Of a DNA stretch of 64,000 nt, positions 16,834-25,530 are shown piece after piece (the stretch's first letter is position 1; every line of letters begins with the position of its first letter). Under the pieces are notes generated by a model. That model did no database searches and had not been told where the DNA came from. It saw only the letters and a list, made by a program, of their open reading frames with translations. This DNA is from JAICMB01 sp963795935. Its GTDB lineage: Bacteria > Acidobacteriota > Terriglobia > Bryobacterales > Bryobacteraceae. The translations under genes and the position numbers were made by a program. The stretch is from NCBI GenBank assembly GCA_963795935.1, contig CAWCJO010000002.1, positions 248,001 through 312,000 of the forward strand, read 5' to 3'.

Positions 16834-17964
16834 TCAACTCATCTGCCCCAGCGCCTGCTGCAGCCCCTCCACGAAAAAATACTCGCCCCACATCACCGAT
16901 TCGTCCACCCCCAACTCCTTATGCACGTGGTAAACTCCGCCCTTCAAAATCCCTTCCCACTTCTTGTCCTTGTTGGCGAGGTGCTTTTGGCACAAGGTCC
17001 GCAGTATGCGCACCCCCGCGGACCAGTACATGTGCCCCTTCACGCCGTCCGGCAGCAGCCGGCACAATCGCAGCAGCCCCGACGCCGCGATCGCCGCCGC
17101 CGATGTGTCCAGCAGCTTGCGGCTGTCCTTCGGCGCCACGAAATCCCACGGCGGCACCCCGTCCGTCCCCGCGTGCATGATGTAGTAATCCGCGCACGCC
17201 TCCGCCGTTTCTAAAAACCGCGGATCGCGGCTGTATTCATACACCACGCCGAATCCATACAGCGCCCACGTCAGCCCCCGAGACCAGCACGAATCGCCTC
17301 GGTAGCCCTGCTGCGTCGTCTGTCTTAAAAATTCGCCCGTCTCCAGATCGAAAATCCCCTCGTGCGCGGTCGACCCATCCCCCCGCACCAGCACCCGGCG
17401 CGTCGTCAGCGAATGCCGCAGCGCGATGTCCCGCAGCCGCCGGTCGCCCGTCTCGCGCGCCGCGTAGAAAATAATCCCCACGTTCATCATGATGTCGATG
17501 AACAACGAATTATCGGCCACGAACGACCGCAGATACTGCCCCTTCTCCTGAAAACGCAGCGCCATCGTCCGCCCCGCCTCGATCAGCACGTCCTTCAACT
17601 CCGGCTCGCGCGTCAACGCGTACCAGCGATAATAACTGGACATGAAAATGAAACCCAGGTCGTGTACCTCCCGGTCGTGCTGCCGTTCCTCGAGCGGCTT
17701 ACTGTAGCGGATCGCCTGTTTCTTCCAGAAATCCGCTTCGCCGTCGCCGCCCGTCCATCCGCGCTCGAAAATCCACATCAGACCCGGCAGAAAACCGTCG
17801 CACCAGTGCGTCCACACCGCCCCTTCGTGCTTCCAGCGCCCATTAATCGTGTAAATCGGATAGAAATCCGGATAACGTTCGATGATGCGGCGCACCTGTT
17901 TTTGCGCGAATGAAAACGCTCCGGCCAACAAGTCGCGGTCCGTCTCGAGGACGAATTGGATCAT
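16834..17964 (-). CDS. Glycoside hydrolase family 88-like unsaturated glucuronyl hydrolase
   Basis: A 376-residue alpha/alpha-toroid protein. Typical GH88 landmarks are present: GRWKHEGAVWTHWCDGFLPGLMW near residue 42, the catalytic-Asp segment REVHDLGFIFMSS near residue 100, the second Asp segment DNSLFIDIMMN, RGLTWALYGFG near 230 and DTSAAAIAASGLLRL. GH88 enzymes hydrate and release unsaturated uronic acid from oligosaccharides made by polysaccharide lyases. No signal peptide is visible, so it is probably cytoplasmic. It is a single gene, convergent to nothing and divergent from the CDGSH gene. No lyase or sugar transporter is adjacent, so the polysaccharide source is unknown. Confidence 0.87.
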   Translation of the reverse strand: MIQFVLETDRDLLAGAFSFAQKQVRRIIERYPDFYPIYTINGRWKHEGAVWTHWCDGFLPGLMWIFERGWTGGDGEADFWKKQAIRYSKPLEERQHDREVHDLGFIFMSSYYRWYALTREPELKDVLIEAGRTMALRFQEKGQYLRSFVADNSLFIDIMMNVGIIFYAARETGDRRLRDIALRHSLTTRRVLVRGDGSTAHEGIFDLETGEFLRQTTQQGYRGDSCWSRGLTWALYGFGVVYEYSRDPRFLETAEACADYYIMHAGTDGVPPWDFVAPKDSRKLLDTSAAAIAASGLLRLCRLLPDGVKGHMYWSAGVRILRTLCQKHLANKDKKWEGILKGGVYHVHKELGVDESVMWGEYFFVEGLQQALGQMS

Positions 17965-18030
17965 TTACAGGATTGTAGCAACCGGCCTCGCGGGACCGAG
18001 CGAATCCCGTCTGCTACGCTCGTAACTAAC

Positions 18031-18264
18031 ATGTCAGCCGCAAAAGTCACGGTGGTCCAAAATGGACCCATCCGCATCGAAGGCGACTTCATTATCGTCG
18101 ACCCGGAAGGAAAAGAGTTCGGCCTCGCCGGCCGGACAATCGTCTCCCTTTGCCGCTGCGGTTTCTCCGGCAACAAGCCCTTCTGCGACGGCCAACATGG
18201 CGTCAGAGGCTTCGAGTCTCTCTGCCAGGCTCGCGACCTTCCCGCTCCCAAGCCGAAACTCTAA
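18031..18264 (+). CDS. CDGSH iron-sulfur domain protein
   Basis: A 77-residue protein with one complete CDGSH motif, CRCGFSGNKPFCDGQH, in which three Cys and one His bind a [2Fe-2S] cluster. The N-terminal half is beta-rich (VVQNGPIRIEGDFIIVDPEG). The ATG at 18031 is chosen because the upstream in-frame extension overlaps the divergent GH88 gene and is not protein-like. Such small soluble proteins are thought to act in electron transfer or cluster transfer. It is a single gene, convergent with acpS. Confidence 0.92.
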   Translation: MSAAKVTVVQNGPIRIEGDFIIVDPEGKEFGLAGRTIVSLCRCGFSGNKPFCDGQHGVRGFESLCQARDLPAPKPKL

Positions 18265-18275
18265 CGCGCCCGCGC

Positions 18276-18653
18276 TCATCTCTCCAGGATCACGACCGCC
18301 ATCGCCTGCGCCGCGGTGTGCGTCAGCGATAAAACCACATTGCTCACCTTCATGCGCTCCACGAATCCCGCCGCGACGCCATGCAAAGCCAGCGTGGGCT
18401 TTCCGCCCGGAAGATTCGTCACTTCGAAATCATGCCAGCGCACGCCGCGCCGCCACCCCGTCCCGATCGCCTTCATGCCCGCTTCCTTGGCCGCGAAACG
18501 AGCCGCGTAGCGCTCAAAGCGGTTCGCTTTTTTCTCCACGTAGGCGATCTCTCCGGCCGTGAACACGCGCTCGATAAAACGAGACCCATGACGGCCGATG
18601 GCGTCGCGTATCCGATCCACCTCCGCCAGGTCCACCCCGATGCCGGCAATCAC
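18276..18653 (-). CDS. acpS: Holo-[acyl-carrier-protein] synthase
   Basis: A 125-residue AcpS-type phosphopantetheinyl transferase that loads the 4'-phosphopantetheine arm from CoA onto acyl carrier protein for fatty acid synthesis. Diagnostic residues: the first Mg-binding Asp in GIGVDLAEVDRI, and the Glu/Lys in FAAKEAGMKAIGTG, with SLTHTAAQAMAVVI at the end. The GTG at 18653 overlaps the nikR stop (GTGA), so translation is coupled to the upstream regulator gene. The frame stays open far upstream but that sequence belongs to nikR in another frame. Length is normal for the family. Confidence 0.93.
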   Translation of the reverse strand: MIAGIGVDLAEVDRIRDAIGRHGSRFIERVFTAGEIAYVEKKANRFERYAARFAAKEAGMKAIGTGWRRGVRWHDFEVTNLPGGKPTLALHGVAAGFVERMKVSNVVLSLTHTAAQAMAVVILER

Positions 18654-19065
18654 AACCCCGCCCCGGTCGACGTGATCGTCAGCCGCCCGTGCTTCACCCC
18701 TTTGGTGCTGATCAGCCCGTCCGCGATCGTTTTCACCACGCCGGCGCGCCCCTTCACCACCAGCACCTCCAGGCAGTTGTCGTGATCCAGATGCACGTGC
18801 AGCGTCGACAGGATCTGGCGAAAATGTTCGTGCTGATAATCCGTCAGCTTCTCGTTCAGCAGCCGCACATGATGATCGTAAACCAGCGTTACCGTTCCCA
18901 CCACGTTGCTGTCGGGCTGCTCCCACGCCCGCTCCACCAGCTCGTCGCGTATCAGGTCCCGAAACGCCTCGGAGCGGTTTGCGTACCCCGCGAAGCAATC
19001 AGATCGTCGAACTTTTCCAGCAGCTCCGCGTCGATCGCCACCCCAATCCGGCTGAGTTCTCCCAT
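18650..19065 (-). CDS. nikR: Nickel-responsive regulator NikR (single-base frameshift)
   Basis: Starting at the ATG at 19065 the N terminus is a ribbon-helix-helix (LSRIGVAIDAELLEKFDDLIASRG). One G is missing from the GGGG run near 18989; restoring it gives YANRSEAFRDLIRDELVERAW, and the rest is open to 18650. The C-terminal ACT-like nickel domain carries the expected ligands: His in TLVYDHHVRLL, then LHVHLDHDNCLEVLVVKG (His-x-His and Cys). The protein represses nickel uptake when nickel is bound, which fits the divergent importer 85 bp away. If the missing base is real, the gene is dead; an assembly indel is more likely. Confidence 0.88.
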
Positions 19066-19149
19066 GCGTATTGAAAATAGCAGCACGGCGCCTATGCTCT
19101 TCTTGCGCACACGATTTTAAGATTGGTGATACTGTGGAAGGCGGGCTGA

Positions 19150-20076
19150 ATGCACATCCCGGATAATTTCCTCTCCACCCCCGTCTGGGCCACTCTGGAC
19201 GCCGTCAGCGCGCCGGCTTTCGCCATCGTGGCCCGCCACGCCGGGCAGCGCATGCACGCCGGACAGTCCGCCGCCGACTCCCGCATTCCCCTGCTCGGCG
19301 TAATGGGCGCGTTCGTCTTCGCCGCGCAGATGATCAATTTTCCAGTCGGCCTGGGAACCAGCACGCACCTTGTGGGCGGCGCGCTGCTGGCCTACGCCGT
19401 TGGCCCTTCCTTCGCCGTTGTTGCCATGACGGCCATTCTGACCGTGCAGGCCTTTATCTTCCAAGACGGAGGCGTCCTGGCCCTCGGCGCTAACGTTTTC
19501 AATATGGCCCTTGCCGGCGTGCTGGCCGCTTATCTTCCCTATCAGCTATGGGGCCGCGGCCGCGCGCGCAAGGCCGTCATCTTCACCGGCGCCTTTCTCT
19601 CACTCATGGTCAGCGCCGCGCTCGCCATGACCGAACTGCTCGTCTCCGGCGTCCCCATGTCGCGCAACGTCATTCTGGTCTCTCTCCTGTTGTTCACCGT
19701 CAGCGCCGTGCTCGAAGGAGTCATCACCGTCGCCGTCCTCCAAGCCATCGAACGCCTCAACCCCGGTTGGATTCAGAAGCCCGCCGCCTCGAACGGCAGA
19801 GTCCTCGCCGCTTTCGCCGCCTTTGCCGTGCTGCTGGCAGGCGTGGGCTTCCTCATCGCCTCGGCATCGCCCGACGGCTTGCAGCGCATCGGCATCCAGA
19901 TGGGCCTCGCCGCCAAGTCCTCCTTCCATGCGCCGCTCGCCGACTACCGCCTTCCGTTCTGGTCGTACGATTGGTTCCGCCGCGCCGCCGCCGGCCTGCT
20001 GGGCCTTGTGATGGTCTTTGGAGTCTGCGCCGCCGCCGCCCGCGTCGTCGCGCGAGGACCGAAGTGCACCACGTAA
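19150..20076 (+). CDS. Nickel/cobalt ECF transporter substrate-binding component, NikM-NikN fusion (CbiM family)
   Basis: A 308-residue membrane protein beginning MHIPDNFL, where the N-terminal amine, His2 and later His residues bind the metal in CbiM/NikM proteins. Several helices follow (GAFVFAAQMINFPVGLGTSTH includes the conserved metal-site segment). The C-terminal 75 residues form a two-helix domain with SPDGLQ, matching the PDGLE motif of NikN/CbiN. Being divergent from nikR argues for nickel over cobalt; no cobalamin genes or riboswitch are seen. It overlaps the next gene by 13 bp. Confidence 0.92.
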   Translation: MHIPDNFLSTPVWATLDAVSAPAFAIVARHAGQRMHAGQSAADSRIPLLGVMGAFVFAAQMINFPVGLGTSTHLVGGALLAYAVGPSFAVVAMTAILTVQAFIFQDGGVLALGANVFNMALAGVLAAYLPYQLWGRGRARKAVIFTGAFLSLMVSAALAMTELLVSGVPMSRNVILVSLLLFTVSAVLEGVITVAVLQAIERLNPGWIQKPAASNGRVLAAFAAFAVLLAGVGFLIASASPDGLQRIGIQMGLAAKSSFHAPLADYRLPFWSYDWFRRAAAGLLGLVMVFGVCAAAARVVARGPKCTT

Positions 20077-20780
20077 TTCTCGATTCTTGGACGCGCCGCC
20101 TCAGCCCCCTGCACCGTCTGGATCCGCGCGCCAAAGCGATTGCGCTGCTCGCGTTTCTGATCGCGCTCGCCACCACTCCCGGGGCCGCGTCCGTCCGCAT
20201 CGTCGCCTATGCCGCGGTTGCTCTCGGTGCCGTCCTCATCGCCCGCCTCCCGCTCGGACGCGTTCTCCTCCGCGCCGCCGCCGTTCTCCCTTTCGCCATT
20301 GTGTTCGCCCTCCTGTGCTGGTTCGGCGGCGACCATGCGCGCGCCTCCGCCCTGCTCGAGAAAACATACATTTCGGCCCTCGCCGTCCTGGTCGTGGCCG
20401 GAAGCACGCCCCTGCCCGCTTTGCTCGAAGGCTTCGCAAATTTGGGCGCGCCCCGCATGCTGGTCTCCGTAATTCAATTTCTGTACCGCTATCTCTTCGT
20501 GGTCTCCGAGCAGGCGCAACACATGCGCATCGCCGCCTCCTGCCGCGCTGGAATCCCCCACAGGTCGCGTCTCCATCGTTTTCGCGCCGCCGCCGGAGCG
20601 CTCGGCGTTCTCTTCGCGCGCTCCTACCTCCGCGCCCTCGGCATCCATCGCGCCATGCTCGCGCGCGGCTATAATGGACGCCTTCCCGTTGCCGCCGCTA
20701 CGCAATTCAAACCCTCCGACGCCGTCTTCGCCGCCGCCGCCGTCGCGCTGCTCGCCGCCATCCGCATCGCACCCTACTGA
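20064..20780 (+). CDS. ECF transporter transmembrane (T) component, CbiQ/NikQ family
   Basis: A 238-residue protein from a GTG at 20064 that overlaps the previous stop by 13 bp. It opens with SPLHRLDPRAKAIALLAFLIAL, the usual CbiQ start, followed by several membrane helices, and has the coupling helix region with the A-R-G motif near the end (HRAMLARGYNGRLP), which contacts the ATPase. The frame is open much further upstream, but that overlaps the NikM gene and is not protein-like. It transmits ATPase movement to the metal-binding component in the nickel importer. Confidence 0.92.
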   Translation: MHHVILDSWTRRLSPLHRLDPRAKAIALLAFLIALATTPGAASVRIVAYAAVALGAVLIARLPLGRVLLRAAAVLPFAIVFALLCWFGGDHARASALLEKTYISALAVLVVAGSTPLPALLEGFANLGAPRMLVSVIQFLYRYLFVVSEQAQHMRIAASCRAGIPHRSRLHRFRAAAGALGVLFARSYLRALGIHRAMLARGYNGRLPVAAATQFKPSDAVFAAAAVALLAAIRIAPY

Positions 20781-20781
20781 T

Positions 20782-21546
20782 ATGGATTTCATCGTCCACG
20801 TTCGCGACCTGCACTATCGCTACGACGACGGCGCCAAGGCCCTCAATGGCGTAAACTTCTACCTCTTCCCCGGCGAGACCGTCGCCCTCTTCGGACCTAA
20901 CGGCTCCGGCAAGACTACCTTCGCGCTGCACCTCAACGCCTTGCTTGAGGGCCAAGGCGAAATCGATGTCTGCGGCCTGCGCGTCAGCCCCAAGACGGCG
21001 GTGTTGGTGCGCTCGAAAGTAGGAATCGTGTTTCAGGATTCGGACGAGCAGCTCTTCATGCCCACCGTCCTCGAAGACGTCGCCTTTGGGCCGTTGAACT
21101 CCGGCATGAGCCGCATCGACGCCGTTGTCAAAGCGACGTGGGCGCTGCGCGAGGTGGGAATGGACGACGCGCTCGACAAAGCGCCCTATCATCTCAGCGC
21201 CGGAGAAAAAAAGCGCGTCGCCCTCGCCGGCGTCCTGGCCATGAATCCCGAAATCCTGATCCTCGACGAACCGACCACCTACCTCGACCCGCCCGCGCAA
21301 CGCAGCCTCTCCCACTTGCTTCGCGCCTTGCCGCAAGCCAAAATCATCGTGACTCACGACGTAAACTTCGCCGCCGCGCTCGCTTCCCGCGCCGTCTTCT
21401 TCGAACAGGGGAGAATAATCGCCGACGGCGCCCGTCGAAGACATCGTCCGCCGCTTCGAATGGAACGTAAGTCACGCGCCGCTGCGATCCAGCGCCGCCC
21501 GTTAAACGAATACCCCGCACCCGCCGTTCCGCTATCCTTAAGATAG
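20782..21546 (+). CDS. ECF transporter ATPase, CbiO/NikO family (C-terminal tail shifted)
   Basis: The ATG at 20782 follows the T component by 1 bp. The ABC ATPase signature set is complete: Walker A GPNGSGKTT, Q-loop VFQDSDEQLF, signature LSAGEKKRVALAGVL, Walker B ILILDEPTTYLDP and H-loop IVTHD. Near 21430 one extra base in GACGGCGCCCG probably shifts the end: the other frame reads ADGPVEDIVRRFEWN and stops at 21505, the usual CbiO ending, whereas the open frame runs to 21546 with an Arg-rich tail. It powers the nickel/cobalt importer formed with the two preceding genes. Confidence 0.92.
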   Translation: MDFIVHVRDLHYRYDDGAKALNGVNFYLFPGETVALFGPNGSGKTTFALHLNALLEGQGEIDVCGLRVSPKTAVLVRSKVGIVFQDSDEQLFMPTVLEDVAFGPLNSGMSRIDAVVKATWALREVGMDDALDKAPYHLSAGEKKRVALAGVLAMNPEILILDEPTTYLDPPAQRSLSHLLRALPQAKIIVTHDVNFAAALASRAVFFEQGRIIADGARRRHRPPLRMERKSRAAAIQRRPLNEYPAPAVPLSLR

Positions 21547-21962
21547 TGCCCAAAGTCACGATCGACGGCAAGACCATCGAGTTTGAAAGCGGCAAGCTGC
21601 CCTATGCCGAGCATGGCAAGCCGGAATCGCTCCTCGATATCTGCCTCAATTTCGGCATGCACCTGGAGCACGCCTGCGGGGGAAATTGCGCCTGTACAAC
21701 CTGCCACGTCATCGTCAATAAGGGCATGGAGAATCTCTCGGAGATGGACGACGACGAAGCCGACCGCCTCGATTTCGCCGCCGGACTGACCACCCGTTCC
21801 CGTCTGGGATGCCAGTGCGTGGTGGAGGGCGACGTCGAGGTCGAGATTCCCTCCTGGAACCGCAACTATGTCAGCGAAGGGGGCGGCTCCATGAATCTCG
21901 GCAACGCCATCCCACCCCCCCGCAACCCACACCCCAACGGCGACACTGCCGGCCCGCGCTGA
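21546..21962 (+). CDS. Adrenodoxin-type [2Fe-2S] ferredoxin (ISC-like)
   Basis: A 138-residue ferredoxin with a GTG start. The cluster cysteines are in HACGGNCACTTCHVIV (C-x5-C-x2-C) and RLGCQCVVEG, the arrangement of ISC-associated/adrenodoxin ferredoxins; the acidic patch MDDDEADRLDFA is also typical of that group. The last 25 residues are Asn/Pro/Gly-rich and extend past the usual family end (about 110 residues). It lies directly after the metal importer but is probably independent; no ISC genes are present. Role: electron donor in iron-sulfur or other redox biosynthesis. Confidence 0.93.
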   Translation: MPKVTIDGKTIEFESGKLPYAEHGKPESLLDICLNFGMHLEHACGGNCACTTCHVIVNKGMENLSEMDDDEADRLDFAAGLTTRSRLGCQCVVEGDVEVEIPSWNRNYVSEGGGSMNLGNAIPPPRNPHPNGDTAGPR

Positions 21963-21966
21963 CCCG

Positions 21967-21988
21967 TTCGCAATTCGCGAATCGCGAA
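21967..21988. repeat. 22-bp near-perfect palindrome after the ferredoxin gene
   Basis: TTCGCAATTCG followed directly by CGAATCGCGAA: the two 11-bp arms pair with one mismatch and no loop, 5 bp after the ferredoxin stop. The DNA that follows is AT-rich. Lack of a loop and of a T tract argues against an ordinary intrinsic terminator; a protein-binding palindrome is as likely. Confidence 0.5.
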
Positions 21989-22095
21989 TATACAATAAAA
22001 TACGGCGCTGAAACCGCAGGATGTATACCTGTCGCTTAAAATTGCCGCGTCCAATTCTGGGCAAGCGCCATATCACCGGTTGACGGCCGAGTTGC

Positions 22096-22779
22096 TCATG
22101 AGCCGATGCCGTCGTCTTGCGGTGAGTTCACCGTGCAGTTCGATACGCGAACGTTGTTGCAACAGTCGATGTCCATGCCGTCGCGATTGGTGTCGATTTT
22201 CAAGTTGTCGATCGTCAGGTTGTCGACGCCTGTAAGCAACATACCGAACCGTCCACCCTGCAGAATGGAAAAATCCCGCATCGTAACGTTCCGGCAGTTC
22301 TTCAGCGCGATCGCTTTGTTACCGACGCCAGGGCCCTTGTTGTCAAACTGCCCTCCGGGCTGGTTAAGGCCAAAACCGTCTGAAAGGCCTTTCCCGTAGA
22401 TGAGCCCGGGCCCGCCGATCCCGCAATTGGAGATTGACTCACCCCAGATTAGCGAGTTGTGCCAGTGGCTATGTCCATAGTCGTCGTATTGCGTCCCCGC
22501 GAAAGGTTCGGCCGCATCGTAGGCGCCGCCGAGTTGTCCGTTGTTTGACCCGGCAGCGGGGAATCGACGCCGAGAATGGTACAGCCCGCCGCCAGATACA
22601 GATATACGTTACTGCGCAGGTGAATCGAAAAACAAAGATATGTGCCCGCCGGGAAATAGACCGTGCCGCCCCCCAGCCTTGGCTGCGTTTTCGATCGCCT
22701 CATTAACGCCATCCGTGTCGAGCACCGAGCCGGAACCCACGGCGCCATAATCAAGCACATTAAACAGCGTCGTGCTCAC
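22096..22779 (-). pseudogene. Truncated GH28/right-handed beta-helix glycosidase remnant
   Basis: From a GTG near 22779 the minus strand reads TLFNVLDYGAVGSGS and DTDGVNEAIENAAKAGG, the N-terminal signature of GH28 polygalacturonases and related pectinases. At the GGGGGG run near 22680 the frame shifts, continuing GTVYFPAGTYLCFSIHLRSN, then shifts again near 22550 (YDAAEPFAG, HSHWHNSLIWGE) and near 22345 before MRDFSILQGGRFGMLLTGVDN and IDTNRDGMDIDCCNNVRVSNC. It ends at 22096 just after PQDDGI, where the family normally continues for 150-200 residues including catalytic positions. Three shifts plus a missing C terminus indicate a dead gene. Confidence 0.75.
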
Positions 22780-22876
22780 GAGACAGTCCTGACTTCGGCC
22801 GAAGCGGGCGGAAGCGGTTTCAGAAAGCTGCGATGGCCGGAAATCATGCCCGCAAGCCTAACACAAAGGCCGGATC

Positions 22877-24082
22877 TTACTCTCGCGGCTCACGCGCGCG
22901 GGCGTCCGGGTTCCCCGGACCAAAGTGCTTCAGCATAACGAGATTCTCTTTATCGCTGCGATTGGTCACGACGACCCCTTCCCGGGCGGCTCGGGCGCTC
23001 ACGAACAACTCGTCTTTCGTCATCTCGCCATAGCGGATCAGCGTCGGAGTCTCGACGTCCATTTTGCCGATGGTGCCCCAACCTTGCACCACGATCAACC
23101 CATACGCGGCGGCACCTTTAATCGTCGCGGTGCGGCCCGGAAAAACGGTGAGCTCTTTTGCTGAATAGTGCTGTGGGGTCGCGTACACGACCCAGTTCTC
23201 GCGATGGCTGTCGCTTTTCGACGCCTCCTTGGGATGAAAGAGGCGATGACTGGCGAACTCGGGATCGACGTTCGCCTCCCAATCGAGCATGTTCAAAATA
23301 TAGTCGAGATCGCGATGATGCTCCGGCGGAACATCCTTCACGCACAGCTCCCAGGGAACGGCGCGCCCCTCCACCATGGATTGAAACATCGCGAAAACGT
23401 CGGAGTTGACCTGCGGCTCGTAGGTGACCAGAGAGCCGGGCGCGTGCAGAATCCCCGGATCGATCTGCCAACCCGTGCCCGGCTTCAGCCGGTATGCTTT
23501 CGAATGATACAGGATGCCATTCTCGCCCTCGTTCCAGCGTTCGAGGCAATGGCGAACATCGTCGCGCGCCGTGCCCGGTTCGAGCCCCATGAAGGTGTAG
23601 GGGAAATTGTTTTCTTTGAAGTTATATTGCGGCGGGAAGTAGTAGGCCTCTGGCTTGGGATTGCGTCCCACGCGGCGGGCGTCGGCCTCGTTCTGGTGCA
23701 TGTGATGCGGGATCGGGCCGAGGTTGTCGAAAAATTTGCAGAGCAGGTTCCAGCCGCCGCGCTCGCGCATGACATCGGCGCCGAGGAAATCGTCGCCGGC
23801 GGTCTCGACGGCCTCTTTCAGCAGCGCGCGCTTGCCGTTAAAGTCGATATAGCTGAGACCTTCATCCGCGGGCGTGCCGGGGCCGTTGTCGGCGCGCGTG
23901 GTGGAAGAGAACCAGCGCTCGTCAATGCCGCCGCGATGCGCGCCGAGGGCATAGAGATCGCGCGGGTCCAGCTTCAACCTGCCGCCCGGCATCAAAAACG
24001 AACGCGGCACCCAACAAGGCGCCAGGCGCACGATGCCGCCGCCCTGCTGCAGAGCTTCGCGGAAGAACCGCGCATCGCTCAT
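22877..24082 (-). CDS. Cupin-fold protein resembling phosphomannose isomerase
   Basis: A 401-residue protein with a two-cupin outline. The N-terminal cupin has a metal-site candidate in LGPIPHHMHQNEADARR (His-x-His and Glu), followed by AYYFPPQYN and a repeated strand pattern; later PGTGWQIDPGILHAPGSL supplies a further His typical of type I mannose-6-phosphate isomerases. The C-terminal cupin (TVFPGRTATIKGAAAYGLIVVQGWG) lacks obvious ligands. Similar proteins are usually labelled hypothetical or isomerase-like; the activity is not proven. The ATG overlaps the preceding stop (ATGA), placing it last in the pre-peptidase/DUF1501 operon. Confidence 0.7.
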   Translation of the reverse strand: MSDARFFREALQQGGGIVRLAPCWVPRSFLMPGGRLKLDPRDLYALGAHRGGIDERWFSSTTRADNGPGTPADEGLSYIDFNGKRALLKEAVETAGDDFLGADVMRERGGWNLLCKFFDNLGPIPHHMHQNEADARRVGRNPKPEAYYFPPQYNFKENNFPYTFMGLEPGTARDDVRHCLERWNEGENGILYHSKAYRLKPGTGWQIDPGILHAPGSLVTYEPQVNSDVFAMFQSMVEGRAVPWELCVKDVPPEHHRDLDYILNMLDWEANVDPEFASHRLFHPKEASKSDSHRENWVVYATPQHYSAKELTVFPGRTATIKGAAAYGLIVVQGWGTIGKMDVETPTLIRYGEMTKDELFVSARAAREGVVVTNRSDKENLVMLKHFGPGNPDARAREPRE

Positions 24083-25530
24083 TTCGTAATTCTAAGCAGA
24101 ATCGCTTGCGGCGCCGCGTACGTGGACGGCAGATTCGACCGCGTCTCGACCACGCCGCCGACATAGATCGTCTGCTCCGTCGGCTCGACCGAAGGCAGCG
24201 CCGCGATGGTGAAGGAGCGGCGCGTGTCCTGTTCGGTAATGAGCACGCCGTTCAATCCCACATCGATCACCTTCACGCCCGGAGGCAGATTCATCACCGA
24301 CACGGGAACGCGTCCATGAAAATCGTTCTGCCGTTCGATGCTGACGGCAATGCTGGCTTTTTCACCCGCCTTCAATTCCACAACCTTGGTTTCGGCTGTC
24401 ATCATGACGTCCGGTTTCGGCATCAGAGAAATCAGCTTCAGATGGTCCTCCGGACTGGCCCAGCGCGTCAGATCGCCCGCCCTGCCCGCAATTTTCAATG
24501 CAGCGGCCTGTCGCAGCATCGCGTTCGCGTCGGCGCTGAGCAGCAGCGTCGCGCTCACCTCTCCCGGCGCGATGACGCCCTCTGTCGCTTTCAAACCCGG
24601 CGGAAGATCTTCCATCGCCACGCGAATCGCGCCATCGAAGCCGTCCATGCGAAAGGCCGTGACCGTGACAGGTACGGAGCCGCCTACCGGCACGTTGGGG
24701 TTGCGCTGCGCCACGCTCAGGCGGAAGTCCGGACGAGGCTTACGAATGGTCAGCCGGTATGCGTAATTCTCGCCGCCGCTGCCGCGCACGTCGCGCAGAC
24801 GAACGATATAATCGCCGTCGGCGGGCGCCGTGAAGTTGACCAGGGAGTCCTTGTCGTACCCCGGGCCGCCGTCGTCGTTTTGGTAATACAGCCGCACCAG
24901 CGGCAGCCCATTGGGAGTGAACTTCGCGCCGGGAGGATGGATCTGAACCTTATAGACCGGCTCATCGATCGCATGCGCTTCGGTAGAGGTGCCGAAATAA
25001 GCGATCCGCTGGCCCGCGAAGCTTTCAAACACAACGTCTTCATCGGGACCGTTGGGCAGCGTCTGCACGCGGATGATCTCGCGGCCGATCATGACGTAGT
25101 CGCCCGGCTTCCAATCGTTCCAACTGGCGATGCGGATTCCGCGCGTGACGGAATCGCGATCGGACAGCGTTGTCAAGGTGTCCGAAACCGGGCGCACGGT
25201 GGCGCGCTCGATCGGCTTGGCGTTCGCGTCGAGGACTTCGATAAAGGAATCGAGGTCCGATCCCAGTCGGCGCGCGTTCACTTCCAGCGCCAGTTTCTCG
25301 TCCTTGCGCGCGTGGAAACGGAAATAGTTTTGCTGGCCGCGCGCGGAAAGCCGGCCGTTGATCGTCACCGGCGCGCTCACCGCCTGCGCCTGGGCGGCCG
25401 CAAGATTGGCGCCGTTCGATTCCACCTCCGGCTCCTTTCCGACCGCCAGCTTCACCTTGGTGAAGGAGTGCTCCGGGCGCAGGCTCAGACTATCTTCGGA
25501 ATCCGGCGTGAGGTTGCCCTGAACCGCCAC
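24079..25530 (-). CDS. C-terminal part of a secreted pre-peptidase-domain protein
   Basis: This frame holds the second part of a roughly 780-residue secreted protein whose first part is at 25490-26425. Removing one base in CTGAAACGG at about 25551 joins QVTLK to GYALAASKVAVQG. Visible domains: a pre-peptidase C-terminal-type beta domain (NYFRFHARKDEKLALEVNARRL), a second such domain (YYQNDDGGPGYDKDSLVNF and DGDYIVRLRDVRG), then Ig-like repeats (VTAFRMDGFDGAIRVAMEDLP; IERQNDFHGRVPVSVMNLPPG). Such proteins accompany DUF1501 and DUF1549/DUF1553 genes in planctomycetes and acidobacteria. The apparent start is internal to the joined gene. Confidence 0.8.
   Translation of the reverse strand: MAVQGNLTPDSEDSLSLRPEHSFTKVKLAVGKEPEVESNGANLAAAQAQAVSAPVTINGRLSARGQQNYFRFHARKDEKLALEVNARRLGSDLDSFIEVLDANAKPIERATVRPVSDTLTTLSDRDSVTRGIRIASWNDWKPGDYVMIGREIIRVQTLPNGPDEDVVFESFAGQRIAYFGTSTEAHAIDEPVYKVQIHPPGAKFTPNGLPLVRLYYQNDDGGPGYDKDSLVNFTAPADGDYIVRLRDVRGSGGENYAYRLTIRKPRPDFRLSVAQRNPNVPVGGSVPVTVTAFRMDGFDGAIRVAMEDLPPGLKATEGVIAPGEVSATLLLSADANAMLRQAAALKIAGRAGDLTRWASPEDHLKLISLMPKPDVMMTAETKVVELKAGEKASIAVSIERQNDFHGRVPVSVMNLPPGVKVIDVGLNGVLITEQDTRRSFTIAALPSVEPTEQTIYVGGVVETRSNLPSTYAAPQAILLRITK

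Noticed and set aside
19066..19149. Possible cobalamin riboswitch or classical NikR operator upstream of the importer
   Set aside because: The gap is too short for a B12 riboswitch, and no GTATGA-N16-TCATAC-like half-site pair is present.
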